NCBI GenBank assembly: GCA_002482965.1
Contig: DLGZ01000073.1
Span: 109,117 to 173,116 of the forward strand
Direction of reading: 5' to 3'
DNA: 64,000 nt
Source of the DNA: Verrucomicrobiaceae bacterium UBA7681
GTDB lineage: Bacteria > Verrucomicrobiota > Verrucomicrobiia > Verrucomicrobiales > Verrucomicrobiaceae
Of this stretch, positions 44,024-51,494 are shown piece by piece. The notes under the pieces were generated by a model. The model was not told the DNA's origin, did no database searches, and worked only from the letters and a program-made list of their open reading frames with translations. Position 1 is the first letter of the stretch. Each line of letters starts with the position of its first letter. Both the position numbers and the translations under genes were made by a program.

Positions 44024-45337
44024 TCATCTGCTCATCGGTGGGAGCAGTGGATTCACACCCGCAGGAGCAGTGCCGGGTGTGGATCCAAACTCCAGGAGAT
44101 CGCGGGGCTCGGCAGCCACATCCTGGAGTTTGTTGTTGTAGTAGAGCCGGAGCATGTACCCGTAGTACGAACGGCGTCCATGCTGCTGGATTTCGGCGGC
44201 GGAAAGTGCAGGCAGGTGATAAACAACATCCAGCAGTTCCTCACCGGTGCCGTTCCAGTCCACCGGAGCGGACTGCCAGGATTCAACCGGTTCAGGGGCG
44301 ATGGTCAGCGCCACTCTTTCGTTGTTCACGCGGTCAAAAAAGAACACCTCAAGATTCAGCTCCTGCGAGTTGATCGGACGATTGCCCGCCCGGGAAATGG
44401 GCACCCGCAGCACGTAGCGTTCGCCGGCGTTGACTGAAAAATCACGGTTGGCGTGACAGGCACCGAGGCGCAGAAACTTTTCGCCGTCCGCACCTGAGGG
44501 AGCCGAAAGCGCAGGTGCTGCCACCCCCGCCGAACCCGCGCCCAAACGTCGTGAAGCGAGTTCAAAATAACGTCCCGCCTTCGTGTCTCCGAGGAGCTGA
44601 ATACGCCGCCAGGCGTCCGTCGCCTTGGCCGTGATCCCCATCTGTTCGTAGGTCTGCGCCATCTCGGCAATGATCGCCGGATGATCAGGGGTCAGTTCAT
44701 CCGCCTTCCGCAGCAGTTCCAATGTTCCCTGCATGTCACTCAGACCGCGGAGTTCCTGCGCCGCCGTGATGACGTAGTTCACATCCTTCAGCAACGCCGT
44801 GGCCGCATCAGGTTTGGCGTTGGGCCCGGGCGGAGCCGTCGTCTTGAACCCAGCAGCAGACAGGCCAGGCGCTGAGGGAGCGGCGAAAGTCTGCGGCGTC
44901 CCAGGCAGGGCCGGTGCAGGCGCAGGTGCTGCCGCTACGACGGGTGCTGCGACGGCCGGCGGAGCCTGGGGAACGTACGAAGAGCCCGGAAGTGGCAGCG
45001 CAGTTCCAGACATGCTGAAGGATCCAATGGGTGGCGGAGCATTGGAAACAGGAGCCTGTGCTGGCATGAATGACCCCGGCAGCGGCGGAGCACTGGCACT
45101 CGGTGGCATGGAGATCTGGCCAATCTCCGGCACCATGCTCAGCGCAGGTGCGGTCACTGGCACGGTCGCAGATGGCACCACTGCCATGGGTCGGATCCCC
45201 TCAGCCGGAGCAGGGCTGGACGTGAGCAGTTTCAACGCCAAACACATCTGCACCACCGCCAGCACGCACAACGTCCCCCAGGCAATCATTGAGGAACGAT
45301 CACGGTCGGAGGCAAGAATGGTGGATGGAGGAGTCAC
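44024..45337 (-). CDS. membrane-anchored Pro/Ala-rich protein with a TPR-like region, first gene of the SUMF1-fusion operon
   Basis: A 437-residue protein with one N-terminal transmembrane helix (about residues 18-36, IAWGTLCVLAVVQMCLALKLL). A long Pro/Ala/Ser-rich, probably unstructured region follows to about 175. Next is a short TPR-like helical segment (about 180-265, LELLRKADELTPDHPAIIAEMAQTYEQMG), then a beta-rich C-terminal domain (about 290-410). The frame opens with GTG at 45337; the next Met is residue 17 (45289), at the helix edge, so the start is uncertain. It lies 19 bp upstream of the receiver/pseudokinase gene. Probably a scaffold in the same envelope complex. Confidence 0.75.
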   Translation of the reverse strand: MTPPSTILASDRDRSSMIAWGTLCVLAVVQMCLALKLLTSSPAPAEGIRPMAVVPSATVPVTAPALSMVPEIGQISMPPSASAPPLPGSFMPAQAPVSNAPPPIGSFSMSGTALPLPGSSYVPQAPPAVAAPVVAAAPAPAPALPGTPQTFAAPSAPGLSAAGFKTTAPPGPNAKPDAATALLKDVNYVITAAQELRGLSDMQGTLELLRKADELTPDHPAIIAEMAQTYEQMGITAKATDAWRRIQLLGDTKAGRYFELASRRLGAGSAGVAAPALSAPSGADGEKFLRLGACHANRDFSVNAGERYVLRVPISRAGNRPINSQELNLEVFFFDRVNNERVALTIAPEPVESWQSAPVDWNGTGEELLDVVYHLPALSAAEIQQHGRRSYYGYMLRLYYNNKLQDVAAEPRDLLEFGSTPGTAPAGVNPLLPPMSR

Positions 45338-45386
45338 AAGTTGCTGAAAAAGACACTCATGGTACGATTTAGGCCTCCTAGTGTCA

Positions 45387-46658
45387 ATGTTTCAGGGTTC
45401 TTCGTTCAAAATGCCGGAAGGTCACTCCCTGCCGTTGTTCTCTCATGCCATAGAAACGTCGCCGCACTATCATCCGTGCGATTTTTCCTTCACCCCCGCT
45501 GAAATCGCGGCACAACTGTGCCATCGCGAAGGCCTCATGTGGATGGATTCCTCCTTGGCCACCCCCGGTGCCATTTCCGTGATTTCTGCCGAGCCCGTCG
45601 CTGTTTTGCAGGGTCACATCGACCAGGATTGGGAAAAAGTGCGGGCCGCCTTGCGCATTCCCCGCGCCTTGGCCGGCGGTTTGTACGGCTGGGTCGGCTA
45701 TGACGGCCACTTCGTCTTCGGCATCTACCCCCATGGCCTCGTTTATCATCATGACACCGCAAAATGGTTCCAGTTCGGCGATTTCAAATGGCAGCCCTCC
45801 GCCCACCAGCCTGCCACCGCCGCCCCACGCCTTCATTTCACACCCGGCGTCAGCAGCGCAGACTTCATTCACAGTGTCGAGCGTGCCCAGCGCTACATCG
45901 CCGCCGGAGACATCTACCAGGTGAACCTCTCCTACCCCTGGCAGGCCGCATGGCCCCAGGACGCCGATGCCCTCGCCCTCTATTTAAAACTCCGCGCCGT
46001 CTCCCCCGCCCCGCATGCCGCCTTCATGCAGCTCGCCGGCACCACCGTCCTCTCCGCCTCCCCCGAGCTCTTCCTCCGCATGCAGGGCTCACGCATCGCC
46101 ACACGCCCCATCAAAGGCACGCGCCCTCGCTTCGCCAACGATCCCGCACGTGACGCCGCCGCCGTCCGCGAACTCACCGCCTCGGCCAAAGAGCGCGCCG
46201 AGCTCCTCATGATCACCGATCTCGAACGCAACGACCTCGGCCAGGTCTGCGAATTCGGCAGCGTCGCCGTCCCCGAACTCTGGCGCGTCGAAAGCTTCGC
46301 TCAGGTCTTCCACCTCGTCTCCACCGTCACCGGCACCCTCCGCCCCCACGTCGATCACGTCGATGCCTTCCGCGCCTGCTTCCCCGGCGGCAGCATCACC
46401 GGCGCGCCCAAAAAACGCGCCACTGAAATCATCACCGAACTCGAGCCCCACCCCCGCAGCCTCTACACCGGTGCCATCGGCTGGTTCGGCTTCGACGGCC
46501 GCAGCCAGTGGAACATCGCCATCCGCACCGCCGTGCAAAAAGGCGATCAAATCACCTTCCACGTCGGCTCCGGCATCGTCGCCGACTCCATCCCCCAGCA
46601 CGAATACGAAGAAACCCTGCACAAAGCCGCAGGGATTCTGGCTGCGGCCGCGCAATAG
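45387..46658 (+). CDS. pabB: aminodeoxychorismate synthase component I (PabB)
   Basis: A 423-residue chorismate-utilising enzyme. It converts chorismate with ammonia to 4-amino-4-deoxychorismate in folate synthesis. The PIKGT motif (241-245) carries the Lys that marks PabB; anthranilate synthases (TrpE) read PIAGT there. Other conserved blocks are GDIYQVN, LSASPELFLRM, ITDLERNDLGQVC, FPGGSITGAPKKRA and GAIGWFGFDGRSQWNIAIRT. The frame also offers GTG 45381 and ATG 45411; the start among these is uncertain. The partner glutaminase PabA is not in the window. It is transcribed divergently from the SUMF1-fusion operon across about 50 bp. Confidence 0.92.
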   Translation: MFQGSSFKMPEGHSLPLFSHAIETSPHYHPCDFSFTPAEIAAQLCHREGLMWMDSSLATPGAISVISAEPVAVLQGHIDQDWEKVRAALRIPRALAGGLYGWVGYDGHFVFGIYPHGLVYHHDTAKWFQFGDFKWQPSAHQPATAAPRLHFTPGVSSADFIHSVERAQRYIAAGDIYQVNLSYPWQAAWPQDADALALYLKLRAVSPAPHAAFMQLAGTTVLSASPELFLRMQGSRIATRPIKGTRPRFANDPARDAAAVRELTASAKERAELLMITDLERNDLGQVCEFGSVAVPELWRVESFAQVFHLVSTVTGTLRPHVDHVDAFRACFPGGSITGAPKKRATEIITELEPHPRSLYTGAIGWFGFDGRSQWNIAIRTAVQKGDQITFHVGSGIVADSIPQHEYEETLHKAAGILAAAAQ

Positions 46659-46890
46659 CCCAGCGCGTCAACACTACCTATTTTGAAGACCAATGCCTCA
46701 TATCGGCCTCCGGTGCCGAATAGCTGCACGCCCCGCGACGTTGCGTTTCATGATCGCTGATTTTCTGGCTCAAGCCATAAGAGCCGTATTCGATGGCACT
46801 GACGCTTATAGACCGTCCCTTTCGTATAGGGCTAGATTTGACGGATCCGTCATGCTGCCCAAATACCTGCGCAAAATCATTCCTGGGCTG

Positions 46891-46940
46891 GTTCAGCCTC
46901 GTGAAATACTGATGAGTTCAGCCTCGTGAAATACTGATGA
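46891..46940. repeat. exact 25-bp tandem duplication at the 3' end of the phosphoesterase gene
   Basis: The 25-bp unit 46891-46915, beginning gttcagcctcgtgaaat, is repeated exactly at 46916-46940. On the minus strand it encodes the last residues ELISISRG plus the stop of the cassette phosphoesterase, so the gene's tail is present a second time behind its stop. The rest of the 46659-46917 gap holds a perfect 14-bp palindrome (tgacggatccgtca, 46839-46852) and no gene I can support. Confidence 0.9.
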
Positions 46941-48462
46941 GTTCTGCCCTGTGACTTTCCACCGATCCATCCGCCTCACCTTCGGCAAGTAAGCGTGCGG
47001 AAAGCCGATTGTTGCTCAAATTACAGCTGATAACATTAATCGATATGCATGAGTCCCCGTCAATAGATCCCTTTTTGCCAACGCTGCTTCCACATCCATA
47101 GATGGGCATACCTGCATTACTTTTACCAACATGTGGAATATGCTTGTGACCGTGAAGAATGCAGTCAAAATTTTGAGCTTCGACAAAAGATATAAATTCC
47201 TCAGCATCATGCATTGATTCAGTTTTTCCAAATGGCGCATCCAGAAAATTTCCATAAAAGGGACGCGCATACCACGAGGGAACTTCCACGGGCTTTGGGT
47301 GGTGATGAATCATACCAATAAGCCTCGCTTCGTGGGATTGCATTTCACGAGCTAAGCGGGTTCCAACGTCTGCCATCTGCTGTTCCCCCACAAATCCTCT
47401 GCACAAATTTCCTTGGCCCACAGAGTTAAAGCTAACGATCCCTAGCCTACTATCGAAAAAGAATCGTATGTTATCTGCCAGATTTGGTAAGCGGGACGCT
47501 ATGTTAGGCATCGACCAAAGGTCACTTCCCTCTCTTACGTCACGATTTCCCAAACAAATTATCGGATACTCTTCAGTGAGCACAGCCAGGTCGTCCAAAA
47601 ACAAACGGACCTCATTGAGACAGTGCTCGGTAGGACTGTCCATTAAATCACCACTAATGGCAACCACAACCCCCCCTGTTTCTTTGTAGTCAGAAACAAT
47701 ATTCAGAACGAGTTGCTTTAATCTCGGCAATTTTTTATTGGCCTCGCTACTTCCTATATGGAGATCGCTTAAATGTATTACCGCAACATTATCTTTCGAG
47801 GCTGATACTTTTCCAAACTCCTTTAGATAACAAACACTCAATTGCTGCAAGTCAATCATCTGCGTCGTCGCTAGTTGAGAGAAAATCCAATGAAGCTGTT
47901 TGTAGAAGATAGGAAGCTCGGAAATCGGGAAAAACATTGACTCCCCCGATTCCAGCCAAACGAGAACCCCCGGCCACTCGTTGATAGAGGATAACGCGGT
48001 AGTAAATGCAGGGAACAAGTTACTTAATGCTAAGGTGTCCGTAATGGGCTCCTGCAATTGAAAGATTAAGCCTCCTTTACTGGGGCGAATACGAACTACC
48101 TCACGTAGAAGCGCAGGCTCACACAGTGTCTCATCCAATTCACGGTTTATGGAAGACGGAACGATAAACGCGGTCCATGGCCGTGAACCCAACATACTGC
48201 GTACACGGTTTAATCTTTCAGAGAACTCGTTTCTATCACGGCCAAACGGATCAACCACATCCGCCAATGCAGTAATCTCTTCATGGCAACGCTGTTCGTG
48301 TCCGGCCTCAGGATAGAAACCTCGGTCAAGTTGATAAAGGAATTGACGCAATACGTCCCTCTTCGCCCCATCCCTCGAATCGTCCAAATCAGGGACTGGC
48401 CCACCGGGACTGAAAACATGAGCCAGCCAACTTGCATGTTGCAGATTAATGCGCAGTGACAT
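46918..48462 (-). CDS. calcineurin-like phosphoesterase with a novel N-terminal region (cassette gene 2)
   Basis: A 514-residue cytoplasmic protein. The first 220 residues (MSLRINLQHASWLAHVFSPGGP...) are unrecognised. The metallophosphoesterase domain follows: HLSDLHIGSS (Asp233, His235), AISGDLMDS (Gly271-Asp272), CLGNRDVRE (Asn306, Asp308), MIHHHPKP (His386-388) and LHGHKHIPH (His439, His441). The GNHD motif reads GNRD, as in LpxH, so activity need not be lost. It starts 16 bp after the stop of the kinase-HD gene, indicating cotranscription. ATG 48462 was chosen over a longer frame that overlaps that gene. Codon use and composition are AT-rich, unlike the pabB gene next to it. Likely substrates are nucleotides, nucleic acids or protein phosphates. 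Confidence 0.85.
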   Translation of the reverse strand: MSLRINLQHASWLAHVFSPGGPVPDLDDSRDGAKRDVLRQFLYQLDRGFYPEAGHEQRCHEEITALADVVDPFGRDRNEFSERLNRVRSMLGSRPWTAFIVPSSINRELDETLCEPALLREVVRIRPSKGGLIFQLQEPITDTLALSNLFPAFTTALSSINEWPGVLVWLESGESMFFPISELPIFYKQLHWIFSQLATTQMIDLQQLSVCYLKEFGKVSASKDNVAVIHLSDLHIGSSEANKKLPRLKQLVLNIVSDYKETGGVVVAISGDLMDSPTEHCLNEVRLFLDDLAVLTEEYPIICLGNRDVREGSDLWSMPNIASRLPNLADNIRFFFDSRLGIVSFNSVGQGNLCRGFVGEQQMADVGTRLAREMQSHEARLIGMIHHHPKPVEVPSWYARPFYGNFLDAPFGKTESMHDAEEFISFVEAQNFDCILHGHKHIPHVGKSNAGMPIYGCGSSVGKKGSIDGDSCISINVISCNLSNNRLSARLLAEGEADGSVESHRAELISISRG

Positions 48463-48478
48463 AAGGAAAATAATATTT

Positions 48479-50782
48479 CTAATATGCGCCCATGTGTTCG
48501 AAAATATTTTCCCAATCTGAAACCGAAAACGAGCGAAGCACGGGATAGATACTCGGGCTACATAGCACAAACGCCTGTCGATTACTATTCAGAAAGTCAT
48601 TGAGGCCAGAAACCTTACGCGGCTGGCGCTCAAACTCTTCTCGCCGTGTGTTCCAGATACGAAGGTTTTCGAGGTCATACCACTCCTTCCCTTCCTTGGC
48701 AGGAGTCTTCTCAATAATAAGGTCATGATCCCCAACATAAACGCCCTTTTTCGCAGAGATTGCACCAGACAATTTGGCTCCCATCTTAACGAGACCGCCG
48801 TAGTTAGAGGACAGAACGTTTTTGAAAAATTCTATTATACTTTTGCGTTCCCCGATATGTGATTCGTTGAATGTAAAGGCTGGCTTATAGATATTTCTTC
48901 CCTTGAACGCAAAGGGTTCTATCAAGGGGAGAAGTTGGTTATTCCCGTGTTCCTTGACCCGATCAATAAGGGTAGAGATGAAAATCGAATCAATGTCCTG
49001 AAGCCAGATATCCATCTCCGACTTAGACACCACTTTAAGGTTTATAAGTGTATAAATGAAATATTTGAACATTCCCGTCAATGCCCTGACCGTTTTATGC
49101 CAGTAGACGTCTGTATACATCATATTTCTACAGGACAACAGCGACATAATGTATGTTTTAGCCTTATGGGTAAGACATATTTTTAGGTTGTCTTTGTCGA
49201 TATGCAAGGATTCAAGGAGCCTTCCAATGTCCAGGCTCCGTCCGTATTCTACCCCGCAATGGATGCTATCCCTGTTGAGATAGTCCAGTTTGTCGACGTC
49301 AAGAACTGAGTCGACTACGCTTTTGATCACAGTGAGGTCAGGAGGCAATTGCCCATGGCCTATAACTGCAAAGAGGAGGTTTTGGTTGATGCCCCATTCT
49401 CTATCGATGAGCTCGCCGATTTTTCCCGAGCTAATTATCTGAGATGCACGGCGTTCGTGGCTGTCGAATGACACACCATGGGGGAACTCATCGATCTCCT
49501 CAATCCAGTGCGAGTAGGGGTAATGTCCGATATCATGCAGCAAAGCCGCTAAGGCAGTGTACTTTATAACCTCTGATTGTGAGGAGCATGTTTCATTGAA
49601 CTCAGGAACTCGCGTGAGAGATTCTAGATAGCGGAGGGATAAGTGGTATGTTCCAAGGGAATGTTCAAACCTTGTGTGCGTCGCGCCTGGGAAAACGAAA
49701 TCCGTTGGTCCGAGTTGCTTGACACCTCGAAGTCGTTGAAAGTCGGGGCAATCAATGATTCGGCGTATCTCAGGGGTTGTAAACACCGACCCCGACACTG
49801 GCAGTCGGATTTTCGAGTCGATTATAAATTGCCTGCTGCTGGACGGAAGTAGATATTCCCCTATATGAAGCTTTAGATTCCAGGTTGTCTTTAAAAAGTA
49901 TCGGCCCATCGCATCTTTTAGAGAGCTGGCACTACTGAAGGGAAAAGTGTCGACTTTAACATCGGTGGCCCTTGCAAGTATAGCATGCAAAGCATTGTAC
50001 CTCGGAACATCATAGTCGCGGCGAAGGGACTCAAGGATAGAGAATAGGATCAAGCTGAATCCATACAAATCATTGTCTTTGGGCTTTTTGTCGAATTTGT
50101 AATGCGGATGATAAATTGGCCATGGGCGTATAAAATCATGGTCTTTGGTTGTTGGCTTTTTCTGAGCTTGTCCAAAATCTACAAGTATGAACGTTTCGTC
50201 GCTCTCGCTAAATAAAATGTTGTCTGGCTTGATATCATTGTGGTAAAGGTCTTTTGCGTGACAATAGTCTAGGGCTTTGGAGATGTGATGAACGAGCTTT
50301 TCAAATAAAATGACCTGTCGTTCCGGTGACTCAACTCTTCCTTTGTCGTCATGATCTCGTGTCAATGTTAAAGGGAAAAGATCTGGGAGAGAACGCTCAT
50401 AATAGTCCATTGTGTAAAAGAACACATAATTGCCTTCATCTGATTGAGGTGCCACAAGTGACTCGACCAGAGCAAGTTTTTCATCGCATTGCGATAAGTC
50501 GCAATATCCCCCAGTGTGTACGTGGATGATGTTTTTGTTCGAGATCGAAGATAGGATCTTAAGTTCATTAAAAAACTTCCGGACGCGCTCCTTCACCCGC
50601 TCGGGCTCGTCTATTCTCGGTTTAACAAATTTGATGGCATACTGTTTGCCTATGGGATTAGTAGCCAGAAAAACGGTTCCTTGCCCTCCAGCACCCAAGC
50701 TTCCTTTTCTTATCCGCAAGCCCAGAAACCTTTGAGGGTCTGCACCCTGTGATATCTCAACCAGTTTTTCTATGTCATTCAT
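48479..50782 (-). CDS. Ser/Thr protein kinase fused to a SAMHD1-like HD domain (cassette gene 1)
   Basis: A 767-residue protein. Residues about 20-260 are a eukaryotic-type kinase: glycine loop GAGGQGTVFLA (30-40), AIK Lys51, helix-C Glu73, catalytic loop HNDIKPDNIL (Asp183, Lys185, Asn188) and DFG at 202-204. All catalytic residues are present. HND in place of HRD, and a short activation segment, suggest a kinase not controlled by loop phosphorylation. Residues about 335-530 match the SAMHD1/dNTPase HD domain: KQLG (Gln356), FPGATHTRFEHSLG (Arg371, His374), LLHDIGHYPYSH (His416, Asp417) and DVDKLDYLNRD (Asp497, Lys498, Tyr501, Asp505). The remaining 240 residues are unassigned. It should phosphorylate proteins and hydrolyse dNTPs or related nucleotides. 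AT-rich; a transferred origin is likely. Confidence 0.88.
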   Translation of the reverse strand: MNDIEKLVEISQGADPQRFLGLRIRKGSLGAGGQGTVFLATNPIGKQYAIKFVKPRIDEPERVKERVRKFFNELKILSSISNKNIIHVHTGGYCDLSQCDEKLALVESLVAPQSDEGNYVFFYTMDYYERSLPDLFPLTLTRDHDDKGRVESPERQVILFEKLVHHISKALDYCHAKDLYHNDIKPDNILFSESDETFILVDFGQAQKKPTTKDHDFIRPWPIYHPHYKFDKKPKDNDLYGFSLILFSILESLRRDYDVPRYNALHAILARATDVKVDTFPFSSASSLKDAMGRYFLKTTWNLKLHIGEYLLPSSSRQFIIDSKIRLPVSGSVFTTPEIRRIIDCPDFQRLRGVKQLGPTDFVFPGATHTRFEHSLGTYHLSLRYLESLTRVPEFNETCSSQSEVIKYTALAALLHDIGHYPYSHWIEEIDEFPHGVSFDSHERRASQIISSGKIGELIDREWGINQNLLFAVIGHGQLPPDLTVIKSVVDSVLDVDKLDYLNRDSIHCGVEYGRSLDIGRLLESLHIDKDNLKICLTHKAKTYIMSLLSCRNMMYTDVYWHKTVRALTGMFKYFIYTLINLKVVSKSEMDIWLQDIDSIFISTLIDRVKEHGNNQLLPLIEPFAFKGRNIYKPAFTFNESHIGERKSIIEFFKNVLSSNYGGLVKMGAKLSGAISAKKGVYVGDHDLIIEKTPAKEGKEWYDLENLRIWNTRREEFERQPRKVSGLNDFLNSNRQAFVLCSPSIYPVLRSFSVSDWENIFEHMGAY

Positions 50783-50819
50783 AAAGCTATTTTGCTCAAT
50801 TCGAAGGCTCGATTTTTGA

Positions 50820-50835
50820 ATATTTGATCAAATAT
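50820..50835. promoter_or_regulatory. perfect 16-bp palindrome upstream of the kinase-HD gene
   Basis: The sequence atatttgatcaaatat is perfectly self-complementary. It ends nearest the gene 37 bp before the ATG at 50782, in the expected promoter zone. It looks like a site for a dimeric repressor, although such palindromes are easier to get by chance in AT-rich DNA. No candidate regulator gene adjoins the cassette. Confidence 0.45.
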
Positions 50836-51022
50836 AATGAAATTTGCCCTGAATACTAGGTAAAATATATCAAGTCTATCGTCTTCTAATCCTGAACTCA
50901 TATGAAAGGATACCAAGCTTCAGTCTCGCGGTAACCTAAGTGGGGGCAAAGCCAGCCGGAAATCTTGCTTGATGCAGAACGACGTCACGTGCTGTTTATT
51001 TAGAGTGCTTATTATCAAATGA

Positions 51023-51253
51023 TTATAGAGCATTTTGCCAGCTCAAAGCTGGGCGTGCGAAATGGTCTGGCAGCGAACAGGCAAAGCCCGCCGAGTAGTT
51101 CAGTATGGCCCAAATTGCGTGGCCTTCCCTAGGCTCCAACTTTGGGCGAATGCGGACATCACGCCAACCAAATACGTTGGCGCTGGCAAGCTCCCATAGA
51201 ATCCTGAGTTCTTTGAGTTGTGTCTGTGCCTTTTGTCCTTTCGCGGTAGTCAT
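51023..51253 (-). CDS. possible small gene, unknown
   Basis: A 76-residue frame starting at ATG 51253 with gaggtg 10 bp upstream, a better ribosome site than most genes here. The N-terminal half (KGQKAQTQLKELRILWELASANVFGWRDVRIRPKL is shown only in part: QTQLKELRILWELASANVFG) looks protein-like. The C-terminal half is less convincing. No family is recognised. It could be a small gene or the surviving start of a decayed one. Confidence 0.3.
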   Translation of the reverse strand: MTTAKGQKAQTQLKELRILWELASANVFGWRDVRIRPKLEPREGHAIWAILNYSAGFACSLPDHFARPALSWQNAL

Positions 51254-51494
51254 CGCTCTCGTTCACCTCTTAATTCGCGAAGTGCTGCCCACACCGTACT
51301 TGCGGTTCGAGTCATGGAAGATGGCAAAACCACCTTATGACCGCCGGACAGACCGATCTGCCGGAATCACCGCGGCGCATCTTTGGCGCACAGCCCGCGT
51401 TGCGCCGGCTCAGCGCCCCTGAAACCCGCTGCAAAATGCCATGCGCCTAGCCGTAGGTTACTCCGCCACCCCATTGCTTCCCCACCTCACCACA

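Larger units (their letters stand above)
50783..51494. other. 712-bp largely non-coding AT-rich region upstream of the kinase-HD gene
   Basis: This is the longest gap between confident genes in the window. The half nearest the kinase gene (50783-50930) is strongly AT-rich and probably holds its promoter. The other half rises in GC toward the secreted-protein operon. Apart from the 16-bp palindrome at 50820 and a possible 76-residue gene at 51023-51253, I see nothing in it. The composition change near 50930-51050 may mark the edge of the transferred segment. Confidence 0.5.

Noticed and set aside
45387..46658. Anthranilate synthase (TrpE)
   Set aside because: The PIKGT motif has the Lys diagnostic of PabB, where TrpE has Ala.
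46693..46929. 78-codon frame between pabB and the phosphoesterase
   Set aside because: No ribosome site, no family resemblance, and its end is produced by the tandem duplication.
46891..46940. Reading the 25-bp repeat as attachment-site direct repeats of an integrated element
   Set aside because: The two copies touch each other and do not flank anything, and no integrase or tRNA is nearby, so slippage or a repair scar is simpler.
46918..48462. Inactive phosphoesterase because GNHD reads GNRD
   Set aside because: GNRD is found in active relatives such as LpxH, and all other metal ligands are present.
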